Assembly (NCBI RefSeq): GCF_019175365.1
Contig: NZ_CP059572.1
Span: forward strand, 8,184,001 to 8,248,000
Source of the DNA: Actinomadura graeca
GTDB lineage: Bacteria; Actinomycetota; Actinomycetes; Streptosporangiales; Streptosporangiaceae
DNA: 64,000 nucleotides
Reading direction: 5' to 3'
In this document: positions 27,210-36,300 of the stretch, one piece after another
How the letters are laid out: every line of letters starts with the position of its first letter
Position numbering within the stretch: position 1 is the first letter of the stretch
Notes under the pieces: generated by a model
Databases searched by the model: none
What the model saw: only the letters and a program-made list of their open reading frames with translations
What the model was told of the DNA's origin: nothing
Position numbers and translations under genes: made by a program

Positions 27210-28109
27210 TCATGATGCTTCGCCGGGTGGGGTCTCCCCAATCACTCGTACCCAGCGCTTCTTCTCCAAGTCCCAATCGTAGGTCGGTCTCGTAAAGTCG
27301 AAGTCACGCCCACCCAGCCACCTGAATTCACCGGGGTAGTCCCCAAACCCAAATTCTTTGGCGACGGTACGCCCATTGAAGTCCAATGATGCAGTCAGGT
27401 TTCCTGTGTAGAGATAACCCTTGCGTGATTCGACGCTAATTATCACGGTACCCGAATCCCGACCTTGCAGCTTGATCGAGAACGGGGGCATCACCCCCTT
27501 CTTTCCCGTGTTGTAGTCCTCGACTTTGGTTACACCTGAGACAGTATTTACGCTGATGAAGTATCCGGCGTCACCGCCAGCACCGTATTTGCATTTTATG
27601 AGGACATAGTCTTTTGGTGCCGGGAGCCTTTTGGTTACAGATGCGGTGATGCCTGTGACCGTAAGGATGTCCGGCGATCCGGCCTGTAGTGACATGGCGA
27701 AAGTCGGGATGGTGGCATACACTTTTGGCTGCCCGCCCATCCACGAGAGCCATTCGCCGCAGTGGCTTCGGATCGCGCCAGGAGAGTAGTCCGGTGGTCT
27801 GGGGATTGCGCTCGGCGGGCCGTCGAACAAGAAGGAAACCCCCCCTTGCCATATGAAATCCAGCTTTTCGACGCTCTTCGGTGCTGGCGCACAGTTCAAG
27901 TTATTGTTTGAGCCTTGGGCAACACAGTTCCCATTTTGGACGTTTTGATTGTTCTGGACAGGCGATCCTGGCTTATCATCGCCCTTCTGCCATTCATAGA
28001 TGGCATAAGTTAGGATGAGCCCCACAGCGGCGAGGATTACTCCGACCGCTTGCCAATGTGGCCTGGTCCAAAATGACCCCCCATCGCTCCCAGCACCTCC
28101 GGACGTCAC
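27210..28109 (-). CDS. Single-pass membrane protein with beta-rich exterior, unknown
   Basis: 299 residues from GTG 28109, with GGGAG seven bases upstream. A short cytoplasmic N-terminus (VTSGGAGSDGGSFWTRPHWQ) leads to one membrane helix at about 20-40. Next comes an Asn/Gln-rich spacer (VQNNQNVQNGNCVAQGSNNN) and a 220-residue, beta-rich extracellular part ending in WDLEKKRWVRVIGETPPGE. Several Cys (C62, C73, C116, C166) may form disulfides. I recognise no family. Codon use is less GC-rich than the nearby IS genes, suggesting acquisition. Flanked by IS3 debris on one side and an ISL3 remnant on the other. Confidence 0.65.
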   Translation of the reverse strand: MTSGGAGSDGGSFWTRPHWQAVGVILAAVGLILTYAIYEWQKGDDKPGSPVQNNQNVQNGNCVAQGSNNNLNCAPAPKSVEKLDFIWQGGVSFLFDGPPSAIPRPPDYSPGAIRSHCGEWLSWMGGQPKVYATIPTFAMSLQAGSPDILTVTGITASVTKRLPAPKDYVLIKCKYGAGGDAGYFISVNTVSGVTKVEDYNTGKKGVMPPFSIKLQGRDSGTVIISVESRKGYLYTGNLTASLDFNGRTVAKEFGFGDYPGEFRWLGGRDFDFTRPTYDWDLEKKRWVRVIGETPPGEAS

Positions 28110-28249
28110 ACCATTTCTCCCTTGTCACCGAAGAAGACTTTTTTGCAGAGAAGTACTCTGCCCTAAGAGATGTGATCAATGCCTCAACGTGACTACATCG
28201 ACATCAAATTGGCCACTAGCGGACAGAAGTGCATTTGATTCCAGGGTCA

Positions 28250-29215
28250 TCTGGGTGCCACCGGTTTCGCTGGCGGGCCGGGCGGGTGCTCGCCTGTCAC
28301 AGGTGCTGCAGGTCGTGGTGTCGAAGTCGACGGCGCTGCGGCTGCTCATGCGGCTGCCACTGCCGCCGCTGCGGATCCCGCGGGTGCCCGGGGTCGATGA
28401 CTTCGCCTTGAAACGCCGCCACCGCTACGCCACCATCCTCACCGACGCCCAGACCGGCGAGCGCATCGACGTTCTCCCCGGCCGCGGCGCCGACGCTCTT
28501 GAGGCGTGGCTGCGTACCCACCCCGGGGTCGAGATCGTCTGCCGGGACGGCTCAGGTGCCTACGGCGAGGCGATTGGCAGGGCGTTACCTGAGGCGGTGC
28601 AGGTCAGCGACAGGTGGCACGTGCAGAAGAACCTCTGCGACAAAACCCTCGCCGAGGTCCGCTCTCACAATTCCTGCTGGGCCACGGTCAACCCTGCCCT
28701 GCCTGCCGGTGCCCGGGAGCAGACCACCCGGGAACGCCGGCAACAGATCCACGACCTGCTGGACAAGGGCGCCGGCCTGCTGGAATGCGCACGCCGCCTC
28801 AATCTGTCCCTGAACACCGTCAAGCGCTACGCCCGCACCCGCCAGCCCGAAGCCCTGCGCCGCACTCCGCGCTACCGGCCCACCCTGGTCGATCCCTACC
28901 GCGATCACCTGCGGGAGCAGCGCGCCGCCGATCCGGCCGTCCCAGTCCTCCAGCTGTTCCACCAGATCAAGGAACTCGGTTACACCGGCAGCCTCAACCT
29001 TCTCTACCGCTACATCACCCAGGGCCGGGCCGAGGGCGACCGGCCCGTCATCACCCCACGCCGACTCACCCGGCTCCTGCTCACCCGCCCCGATAGGCGG
29101 CGCGAGGCCGACACCCGGCTCCTGCAGGAACTCACCGCTGCCTGCCCCGAGCTGGCCGAGCTCGCCCGCCTGGTCCACGGCTTCGCCGAACTCCTCACCC
29201 CCGGGACGTCGGTGA
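28250..29215 (+). pseudogene. ISL3-family transposase, central/C-terminal fragment
   Basis: One long plus frame carries the ISL3 core: SKSTALRLLMRLPLPPLRIP, VPGVDDFALKRRHRYATILT, VEIVCRDGSGAYGEAI, VSDRWHVQKNLCDK, LECARRLNLSLNTVKRYART and LGYTGSLNLLYRYI. The N-terminal zinc ribbon is absent upstream, and the frame runs into unrelated text after AELLTPG at about 29205. The missing N-terminus lies next to it on the opposite strand. Confidence 0.85.
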
Positions 29216-29217
29216 CG

Positions 29218-29457
29218 GTCCGGCCGCACAAGCCGTGTACCCGCCCGGTCAGGACCCCGCACACCGGGCACGGCACCAGCCCATCCCGGGTGCGGGCCAT
29301 GACCCGAATGCGATCGTTGTCGTCCGCGACATCCTCGATGACCAGCGCAGACAGGCCCGAAAACACCACACTCGTCAGATTGTTGATCTCCAGCACGCCC
29401 CAGGTTGGCAGGTGATCACTCACCGCCACCACCGAATACGGGACAGAGCCGGAAACC
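29218..29457 (-). pseudogene. ISL3-family transposase N-terminal fragment with IS end, inverted
   Basis: Read leftwards from 29457, the ISL3 end GGTTTCCGGCTCTGTCCCG is followed by a start near 29396 and LEINNLTSVVFSGLSALVIE, IEDVADDNDRIRVMA and the zinc ribbon PCPVCGVLTGRVHGLCGR, stopping at TVTDVPG. The same end sequence (TTTCCGGCTCTGTC) occurs at 45500. It faces away from the rest of the transposase at 28250-29215. Confidence 0.8.
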
Positions 29458-29526
29458 GTACAGGCCCCCTGAAATTCGTTGTAGACATCGGGCGGGGGAG
29501 CCGAGGATCTCCTCGGCGGTCTTGGT

Positions 29527-30441
29527 CTAGGGCGTGTTTCGAAGTAGGTGGAGCCATTCGTTGATGGCCGTGATCTCAAGGACAGCCTGGTAGCGGACGC
29601 GGAGCTTGTCGTACCTGGTGGCCACGGCCCGGTGCCGCTTGAGACGGTTGATGCCGCACTCCACAGCATGACGGGCCTGGTAGTCGGCCGGGTCGAAGGC
29701 GGGTGGACGGCCGCCGCGGCTGCCCCGCCGCGACCGGTGCCCGGCCTGATCGGCCGGAACCGGGATCGTGGCGGCGATACCGCGGCGGCGCAGGTGGTCC
29801 CGGATCGCCTGGGACGAGTACGCCTTGTCGGCCCGGACCCGGTCCGGCCGGGTCCGGGGACGGCCCGGCCCGGCGCGGGCGACCCTGATCTGGGCCATCA
29901 CGGCCGGGAACTGCGGGGCGTCGTCGCGCTGCCCGGCCGTCACCACCAGCGACAACGGCATCTGGCCCTGCTCACACGCCAGATGCACCTTGGTCGACAA
30001 CCCGCCGCGCGAGCGTCCCAGCGCATGATCGGCCGGCTCGGCGACCGTCCCGCCGGGCGGCTCACGCTGCAGGTCGCCGTTCCGCCGGGCTCCGGCGGCC
30101 TGCTGGTGGGCCCGCATGATCGTGGAGTCGACGCCCACCTCCCAGCCGATCAGCCCGGCGGCATCGGCCCGGGTCTGCAGGGCGACCAGGATCTGTGCCC
30201 AGGCACCGTTGCGCTGCCAGCGGCGAAACAGCCCGTAGACGGCCTGCCAGGAGCCGTAACACTCCGGAACGTCCCGCCACGGCGCGCCGGTGCGCACCCG
30301 CCAGCGGACCCCGTCGATGAGCTGCCGTCTGGTCCATCTCGACGGTCGACCCGGCCGCCTGGGAACGGGCAGCAACGGCCCCAGGACCGCCCATTGCGCG
30401 TCGGTCAGGTCGAACCGCCTCGTCACCGCTAGGGTGGCCAC
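29527..30441 (-). CDS. IS5-family transposase
   Basis: 304 residues, complete: an N-terminal helix-turn-helix part of the DUF4096 type ([40 protein letters not shown]) and a DDE domain with [56 protein letters not shown] and [20 protein letters not shown]. Catalytic D, D and E are present, so it should be active. The TAG stop codon is supplied by the CTAG target site outside the element (the last codons are AAC ACG CCC TAG), so its C-terminus depends on where it lands. Confidence 0.92.
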   Translation of the reverse strand: MATLAVTRRFDLTDAQWAVLGPLLPVPRRPGRPSRWTRRQLIDGVRWRVRTGAPWRDVPECYGSWQAVYGLFRRWQRNGAWAQILVALQTRADAAGLIGWEVGVDSTIMRAHQQAAGARRNGDLQREPPGGTVAEPADHALGRSRGGLSTKVHLACEQGQMPLSLVVTAGQRDDAPQFPAVMAQIRVARAGPGRPRTRPDRVRADKAYSSQAIRDHLRRRGIAATIPVPADQAGHRSRRGSRGGRPPAFDPADYQARHAVECGINRLKRHRAVATRYDKLRVRYQAVLEITAINEWLHLLRNTP

Positions 30442-30546
30442 GCGGTCTCCGGTTTCAGGTTCTTCTTGGTCGATGAACCACCTACCGGAGACCTCGCTAT
30501 GTCCGGCTCACAACACGCCGAGGTTCAACTCACTTCGAAACACGCC
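29531..30546 (-). mobile_element. IS5-family element with CTAG target duplication
   Basis: Terminal inverted repeats GGCGTGTTTCGAAGTAGG (29531) and its partner CTTCGAAACACGCC (ending 30546) are flanked by CTAG at 29527-29530 and 30547-30550. This is the youngest insertion in the region, since its ends and gene are intact. Confidence 0.92.
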
Positions 30547-31515
30547 CTAGACGAACGGTTTGGGGTTGGTGTTCCACTGGGCCATCCAGGCGCGGACATC
30601 GGCTTCGAGGGCTTGGACGCTTTTGTGGACACCGCGTTGGGTGAGCTGGGTGGTGAGGTAGGCGAACCAGCGCTCCACCTGGTTGATCCAGGAGGACCCG
30701 GTCGGGGTGAAGTGCACGTGGAAGCGCGGGTGCTGGGCCAGCCACTGAAGGATGAGCGGTGTCTTGTGTGTGGCCAGGTTGTCGCAGACCAGGTGCACCT
30801 CCAGCCCGGCGGGGACGGCCTTGTCGATCGCGACCAGGAACTTTTTGAACTCGGTGGCGCGGTGCCGGCGGTGCAGTTCGGCGATGACGGTGCCATCGGC
30901 GATGTTGAAGGCGGCGAACAGGCTGGTGACCCCGTGCCGGGCGTAATCGTGGGTGCGCCGCTCGGGCATGCCCGGCATCATCGGCAGTACCGGTTGCGAA
31001 CGGTCCAGCGCCTGCATCTGCGACTTCTCGTCCATGCACAGGATCACGGCGCGCTCGGGCGGGTGGTGGTAGAGCCCGACCACGTCCACCACCTTCTCCA
31101 CGAACAGCGGGTCGGTGGAGATCTTGAAGGTGCCGGCTCGGTGTGGCTTGAGGTCGAACCGTCGCCAGATCCGCCCGATGGTGGACCTGCTCAGCCCGGT
31201 GCGTTCGGCCATCGAGGCCCTCGACCAGTGCTTGGCGCCCGCCGGGGTCTGCTCCAGGGTGAGCGTGACCACTTCCTCCACGCGATCCAGCAGGATCGAG
31301 GGCGGACGGCCCGGGCGAGGCTCGTCGACCAGACCGGCCAGGCCATGCTCGCTGAACCGGCGCCGCCATTGGGCCACCGTCGGCGGGGAGACTCCCAGCT
31401 CGGCGGCCACATGGCTGTGGAACGCGCCCGGCTCGGCGCACGCCAGCACGATCCGGCACCGCAACGCATACGCCTGCGTCGAGGTCGCCGCCCGCGCCCC
31501 ACGCTCAAGCTCCAC
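30547..31515 (-). pseudogene. IS630-family transposase, interrupted by IS5
   Basis: 322 readable residues with [54 protein letters not shown] and [20 protein letters not shown], including the D, D and E of the DDE core. The C-terminus stops at NPKPFV where the IS5 copy begins. The missing tail (TKTAEEIL) is found beyond the IS5 at about 29510-29526. The N-terminus is also frameshifted: [16 protein letters not shown] near 31572 is in another frame. Inactive. Confidence 0.88.
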
Positions 31516-31617
31516 CCGCCCAGCCTCCGGTCACTGAGAACGGGGCCTTCGGCCGCCCTGCCCTCGCCATCCGCCCAGCACAGACTTATACAACGAATCT
31601 CAGGCGCAGAACACTAG

Positions 31618-31745
31618 GGTCGGAGGGGAACCGTGCCGTCGCCGGCCGAGCACCTCGCCGGGGCCACAGCCCGCCTTGCAGCATGAGCAGCACAATCGCC
31701 CGGTCCCGGAGAGTGCGTAGCTGCTTCAGCAGCGCGGTGCCACAA
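31618..31745 (-). pseudogene. Tyrosine recombinase remnant
   Basis: The minus frame reads LLKQLRTLRDRAIVLLMLQG followed by GL, then a shifted frame with CGPGEVLG. This is the helix with the catalytic-Arg neighbourhood of phage-type integrases. Nothing else of the gene is left. Confidence 0.55.
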
Positions 31746-31785
31746 AAGCCCGAAACTCTCTTTCCGAGTAGGGCATGATGGAGAG

Positions 31786-32238
31786 GTGAACGAGCCAGAT
31801 GGCAGTTTTGATCGCTTATTGGACGACATGGCGACGCGAGCAAACGCTGAAGAGAGGCAGCGGATCGCCTGGCAAAGGGAACGGGAGGCAGCACGGCTTC
31901 GTCGCGTCGAGGAACACTCCCAGTTCGCCCTTTGGGCTGTCCGAACCCTCCGGGACGCCGGCGTACCATCGCGACGCTCAGAGATCACCGGTCGCAAGCG
32001 CCGCCAGCAGGAAGACGCCTGGAAAATCTACAGCGTGGGCGGCAGCCCGATCGAGATCGGGGGATCGGACCTGACGACGATGCACGACTACTGGGTAACG
32101 GCCGACGGGTGCATCTTTAGTTCGACCAACGGTGAGCGCTGGAGGCCGGCGACATACATTGATACCGGTCGTGAGGTGAAGACCGAGGCGCTAGTTGCCT
32201 ATATCCACAACTGCCTGACTCGATACCAACGGCGATGA
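31786..32238 (+). CDS. Hypothetical protein, coiled N-terminus
   Basis: 150 residues from GTG 31786. The N-terminal 60 residues are charged and helical (RANAEERQRIAWQREREAAR). The rest is a small alpha/beta part with WKIYSVGGSPIEIGGSDLTT and YWVTADGCIFSSTNGERWRP. I recognise no family. The start is not certain because a ribosome site is weak; an ATG 36 bases further in (MATRANAEERQ) is possible. It stands alone between a recombinase relic and IS3 debris, perhaps cargo of a former mobile element. Confidence 0.55.
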   Translation: MNEPDGSFDRLLDDMATRANAEERQRIAWQREREAARLRRVEEHSQFALWAVRTLRDAGVPSRRSEITGRKRRQQEDAWKIYSVGGSPIEIGGSDLTTMHDYWVTADGCIFSSTNGERWRPATYIDTGREVKTEALVAYIHNCLTRYQRR

Positions 32239-32649
32239 CCGCCTCAACTCCGCGGTGGCCGCTTCGGCGGGCAGCACCACGGTCTGCTCGGCGGCGGCCT
32301 TAACCACCTTGCCGGTCATCTTGGTCACGATCGTGGTCCGCACCTGTGGGCGGTCGAATGCTCAGTAATGCCTTCGTGCCCGGCGGCCCGCAGGTTTGCC
32401 TCGCCGAGGAACTCAGCACTGTCCTGACCGGCGCCACCACGACCAGCCACACCTGCCCGCATCCGGACACCCCCTACCCTGCTGGCACGCTCCCGCCACG
32501 CCTCCGTGCGATCCCTGGAACGGTACGCCCGCCCGAGCGTCGACGCCGTCGGCCAACACGTCGCCCGACGCGACCCAAACACCCGACGCAAGCGCTGAAA
32601 ACACGATCAATGCAGGCCAGAAGCAACATCGTTGGATTCACGGCCGATG
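32239..32649. other. No recognisable gene
   Basis: Short frames only; no family motif on either strand. Probably eroded sequence between the hypothetical gene and IS fragments. Confidence 0.4.
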
Positions 32650-32825
32650 CTCAACTGACCCCTACACCGCGTTCGTGCAGGATTCGTTCTCCCTGGCGAT
32701 CGTGGGCTGGCAGGTCGCCGATCACCTTGGCGCCGACCTGGCGTTGGACGCGCTGGAAATGGTGATCTGTTCGCGCGGGGATGTCAGAGACGGGCTGGTT
32801 CATTATTCCGATCGTGGCGTTCAGG
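32650..32825 (+). pseudogene. IS3-family orfB fragment
   Basis: One frame reads YTAFVQDSFSLAIVGWQVAD, HLGADLALDALEMVI and LVHYSDRGVQ. This is the second-Asp region of IS3 transposases, with no flanking IS ends. Confidence 0.7.
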
Positions 32826-32950
32826 GCGGATTCAAGTGGTCGTTGCAACGCCTTGCTGTCGGAGGTGTTGACAGCGGCAGCCCGGCACGATCGACCAGCA
32901 GGTGGATCTTCGACCCGCGCTTGCCGCGATCGACAGGATTCGGGTTCGTC
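32826..32950 (-). pseudogene. IS5-family transposase fragment
   Basis: Minus text NPVDRGKRGSKIHLLVDRAG followed by LPLS is a conserved IS5 block just after the first catalytic Asp. It abuts the truncated PIN gene and is likely the cause of that truncation. Confidence 0.65.
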
Positions 32951-33208
32951 TGAAGCCGAACTGGTCTGCGCGATCTTGGGAAGTCGCCGGTATACTTCGG
33001 CGTACACGTGGTCGGAGGCGTAGAGCAAGGCTGTTCCGTCGTCGGTCATGCGAAGCAAGCGCGACCGCCATTGTGGGCCATGCTCGACGTCGTTGCGGAT
33101 GCTGCTGAGCAGGGCGCAGGTATCTACAACGCCGAGGAACCTTGGGTTCATGCTGCCATAGGGGTCGAGGTGGGCCGGGCTCGGCAACCCTGTGGACAGA
33201 CTCTCCAT
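32945..33208 (-). pseudogene. PIN-domain protein, 3' end lost to IS
   Basis: From ATG 33208 (MESLSTGLPSPAHLDPYGSM) the frame gives RFLGVVDTCALLSSIRN, with the first PIN-domain Asp, then ASDHVYAEVYRRLPKIAQTS with a conserved Glu. The rest, including the later acidic residues of the RNase site, is replaced by IS5-like sequence. It lies 140 bases downstream of the STAND gene on the same strand. It may have been a partner or a second toxin of that locus (inference). Confidence 0.6.
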
Positions 33209-33347
33209 ATGATCACAGTAGCGGCCACCAGCGACAGTCTCCACGGGATTGGCGCCACGACCACTCCGGACAGCAAGAGACGTCCGCTCATGCCGCTGAT
33301 CGTACGTTGACGGCTCGGCGCGACCAAAATGCACGACTGTTCCGCCG

Positions 33348-36300
33348 TCACCATTCACGATCGTCTGAGGGCATGTCGTCCTCGGCCAGGCTCTGGCGGA
33401 TCGACGACGCCGCGTCTCGAGCGAGGGCTCGGTAGAATCCTTCCTCGGGGCTGCCTGGTATCGCTTGGTCGGCGAGTCCGTGGGCAATCTTTTGGCGTTC
33501 AATGTCTTCAGGGAATGGCTGGCCGAGGTCGGCGGAGGACTCACCTGCGGTCACTGATCTGAACAGGGCGCTCTGGATTTCTCTGAGTTGTTCTTGGCCG
33601 CAGGCGTCGGCAGCGCGGAAGCAGGAGCGTACGAAGGGCAGATCCCAAGCCAGGTCGCGGGGGGCGCCGCGGAGCATTATCGCGACGACCTCCATCCTGA
33701 TGGGGTCGGGTTGGTCCAAGTATTCGGTGATGACCTGGCGGGTTTGGGCGTTGAAGGAACCGGCCACCGCGGAGAACAGTTGGGAACCGTAGTAATGCAT
33801 CCGTTTTAGGTTCGGTGATGATGCCAGTCGTTCACGGACACGGCGGAGCAGGTCGGGGTAGTCGTCGTGTTCCTGGAAGTGCAGCCGGTCATGCCATCTG
33901 TCCGGCAATGGCCGGTAGTTCGCGCCGTCGTGGGACTTCGCAACTCGTGCTATCAGGAGCTCTAGCGTGGCGATCGGCTCGTCTCGGCTCCGCTGCGCGA
34001 GGAAGGCCAGGAGGTGGTAACTGTCATCGAACGAGGGGACGTCACGCAGAGTGCGGAAGATCTCGTCGCGGTGGTGCTGTTCCAGGTCGCTCCAGGCGAA
34101 GGAACCGTGAGGACCGAGAATGAGCGCGAGTTCGTCCATCATGGCGATCTTCTGACCGGAAGGTGCGCAGGTGAGCAGCTCGGCCGCAAGCTCCCGGTGC
34201 CGGCCCTCGAACGCGTGCACAGCGCCGATTGTGGCCGCCTGCACGATTCCAGTGGGATCGGGGTACTGCATCAGGGCCCGTAGCAGTGCCGTTTCTCCTT
34301 CGAGGAGACCGGATCTGCCGCGCTGTATACCGAACCCGTGAGCGATGCTCCGCGCCAGCACCAGATCACCAGCGGCGAGCATGTGCTGGCCCAAGCCGAT
34401 GACGTACGGATCGGCCAGCTTCGCCAGAGCCGACACGACCGTGTGCATCAACGGGCTCAGCGGACCGTCCGGGGCGTTCGCCACGCGCTCGCATATCATG
34501 CGGCCCACAGCGGGGCGGGCGGTGATCAGGGACCACAGGAACGGGTGGGCGTTATGGCCGTCGTCGTTCAACGTCAGCCTCAAATCGCGCAGTGACCGTT
34601 CGATCAGATCGATCACCTCGTTGTCGGCCAGATCAATGATCGCCTCCACGCAGTTTGCCAGCGCCTCCTCTTTATCGTTCTGGCGATCGAGGAAGGTGCG
34701 GATCTTCTGGTCTGCGGGAGGATCGGCCGGGCCGTTGTGGAGAGCGCGGGCCACCTCGTGCTCGGGGCGTCGGGGGATCCCGCCCAGGACCTGTCGTGCT
34801 GCCAGGCGGACATCACCCGGTCCGCGCTCGGCGCTCCATTCCAGCTCCTTGCGTAGAACGACGTAGACGGCGGGAGACAGCACGACGCTGCCGAGGACCG
34901 CTCGCAGCCGCAGCAGCGTCGAGGCGAAGTGTCTGTACCACGGCGCGCGCATCTGCTCGGTCACCTCGAGGCCGTAGCCCCCCCGGGGAGGCGACAGCGC
35001 GGCCCCGATCGTCTCGACGGCGGCGACCACGCGGCGTGGCTCTGCCTCGGCCAGTTGCGCGAACGCGAGGTCAATGACCTGCTCGCGCAGTGCGACAACG
35101 GGTTCGGCATCAGGGTCGATGAGGAAGGGACGGTACGTCAGTGTGTGGCGGCTCCAGGTCTGCTCGTGGGCATCAGCCGCGAGCAGAGGATGCAGGATCG
35201 TCAAAGGTTCGTGGACGTCGGTCGTTCGTCGCGGGCGGCCCAGGATCCGCTCGATGAGGGCGGGTAGCCGTAGCTGGTAGACGGTAATGCCTCTGCGATC
35301 GAACCCCGCGATCCCCTCCAACAGGCGCATGCCGTGGTCCGGGGTCCGGTTCAGGAGCCGAGCGTCGTCGCGCGCCAACTCCCACAGCAGGAGGACAGCC
35401 TGGTCGAAGGCGTCGAGATCGTAGGCGGCCGCACGTAGGACCGGAGCCGCCGCTTGGCGGACCTCTTCGTCGGTGACGTTGACCAAGAGCCCGAACCCGG
35501 CGTCGAGTCCTGCCTTCTGAGCGGGATGCTCCATCGCCCACTCGACGAGCTCGAGAACAGGTCGTGGCTGGTAGAAGGCAACCTTGGCGAGGACACTGAG
35601 GATCCCCTGGCGCGCTGCGGCATCGCCGTGCCGGAACTCCGCGCTCAATGATTCCCACAGGGAGACGACCAGATGGCCTCTGCGCGGCGGGGACTCCTGC
35701 CAGTCGACCCGACTGGCGTTGACCAGAAGATGGACAAGCGCCTGTCCGTCGGCGACCTCGCGGACGCGTTCGAGGTATCCGGTCGGCGATGGCGTCTGCG
35801 GCATCAGGGCGGCGCGGGCCAGGATCGCGTCGCCCAGGAGGTCTGGAACGATTCGGTAGCTCTGTCCGCGGCGCAGCATGATCCCCACGTCCTCCCATGC
35901 CGTCAGATGGGGGAGCAGTTGGTCGAACGGTCTGCCCGTCAGGCGAGCAAGCGCCTCGCGGAATTCACCGTCCCCGGTTCGCACCGGCTGCAACGCGGCC
36001 ACCGCGCGCAAGACCTCCTCCCGGGTGTCAGTCTGATCCGTGGGGGCTCGGGCGATCGAGTCGACCAGGGAACCGATCAGTTCCCGGCGCAGCTCATTGT
36101 CGCCTTCGAACCTGCCAGGATCTATCACCCCCTCACGGACGGCGATGCACCCGATGACGAGCAGGAACGGCGAATCCCACGCGATATGCGCCAGCCTGCG
36201 TGCCGCGAACTCTGAGGAAGCGCCGAGGATTTCGCGGGCCAGAGTCTCGGCCCCTTCGCGATCGAGGTCGGGTACGTCCAGGCGGAGGGTATCGGGTAGG

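Larger units (their letters stand above)
29459..31614 (-). mobile_element. IS630-family element carrying a nested IS5 copy
   Basis: The ends match: read inwards from 29461, CAGGCCCCCTGAAATTCGTT, and from about 31612, GTTCTGCGCCTGAGATTCGT. Both outer edges border TA dinucleotides, the IS630 target. The element entered next to the ISL3 end at 29457. Confidence 0.75.
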
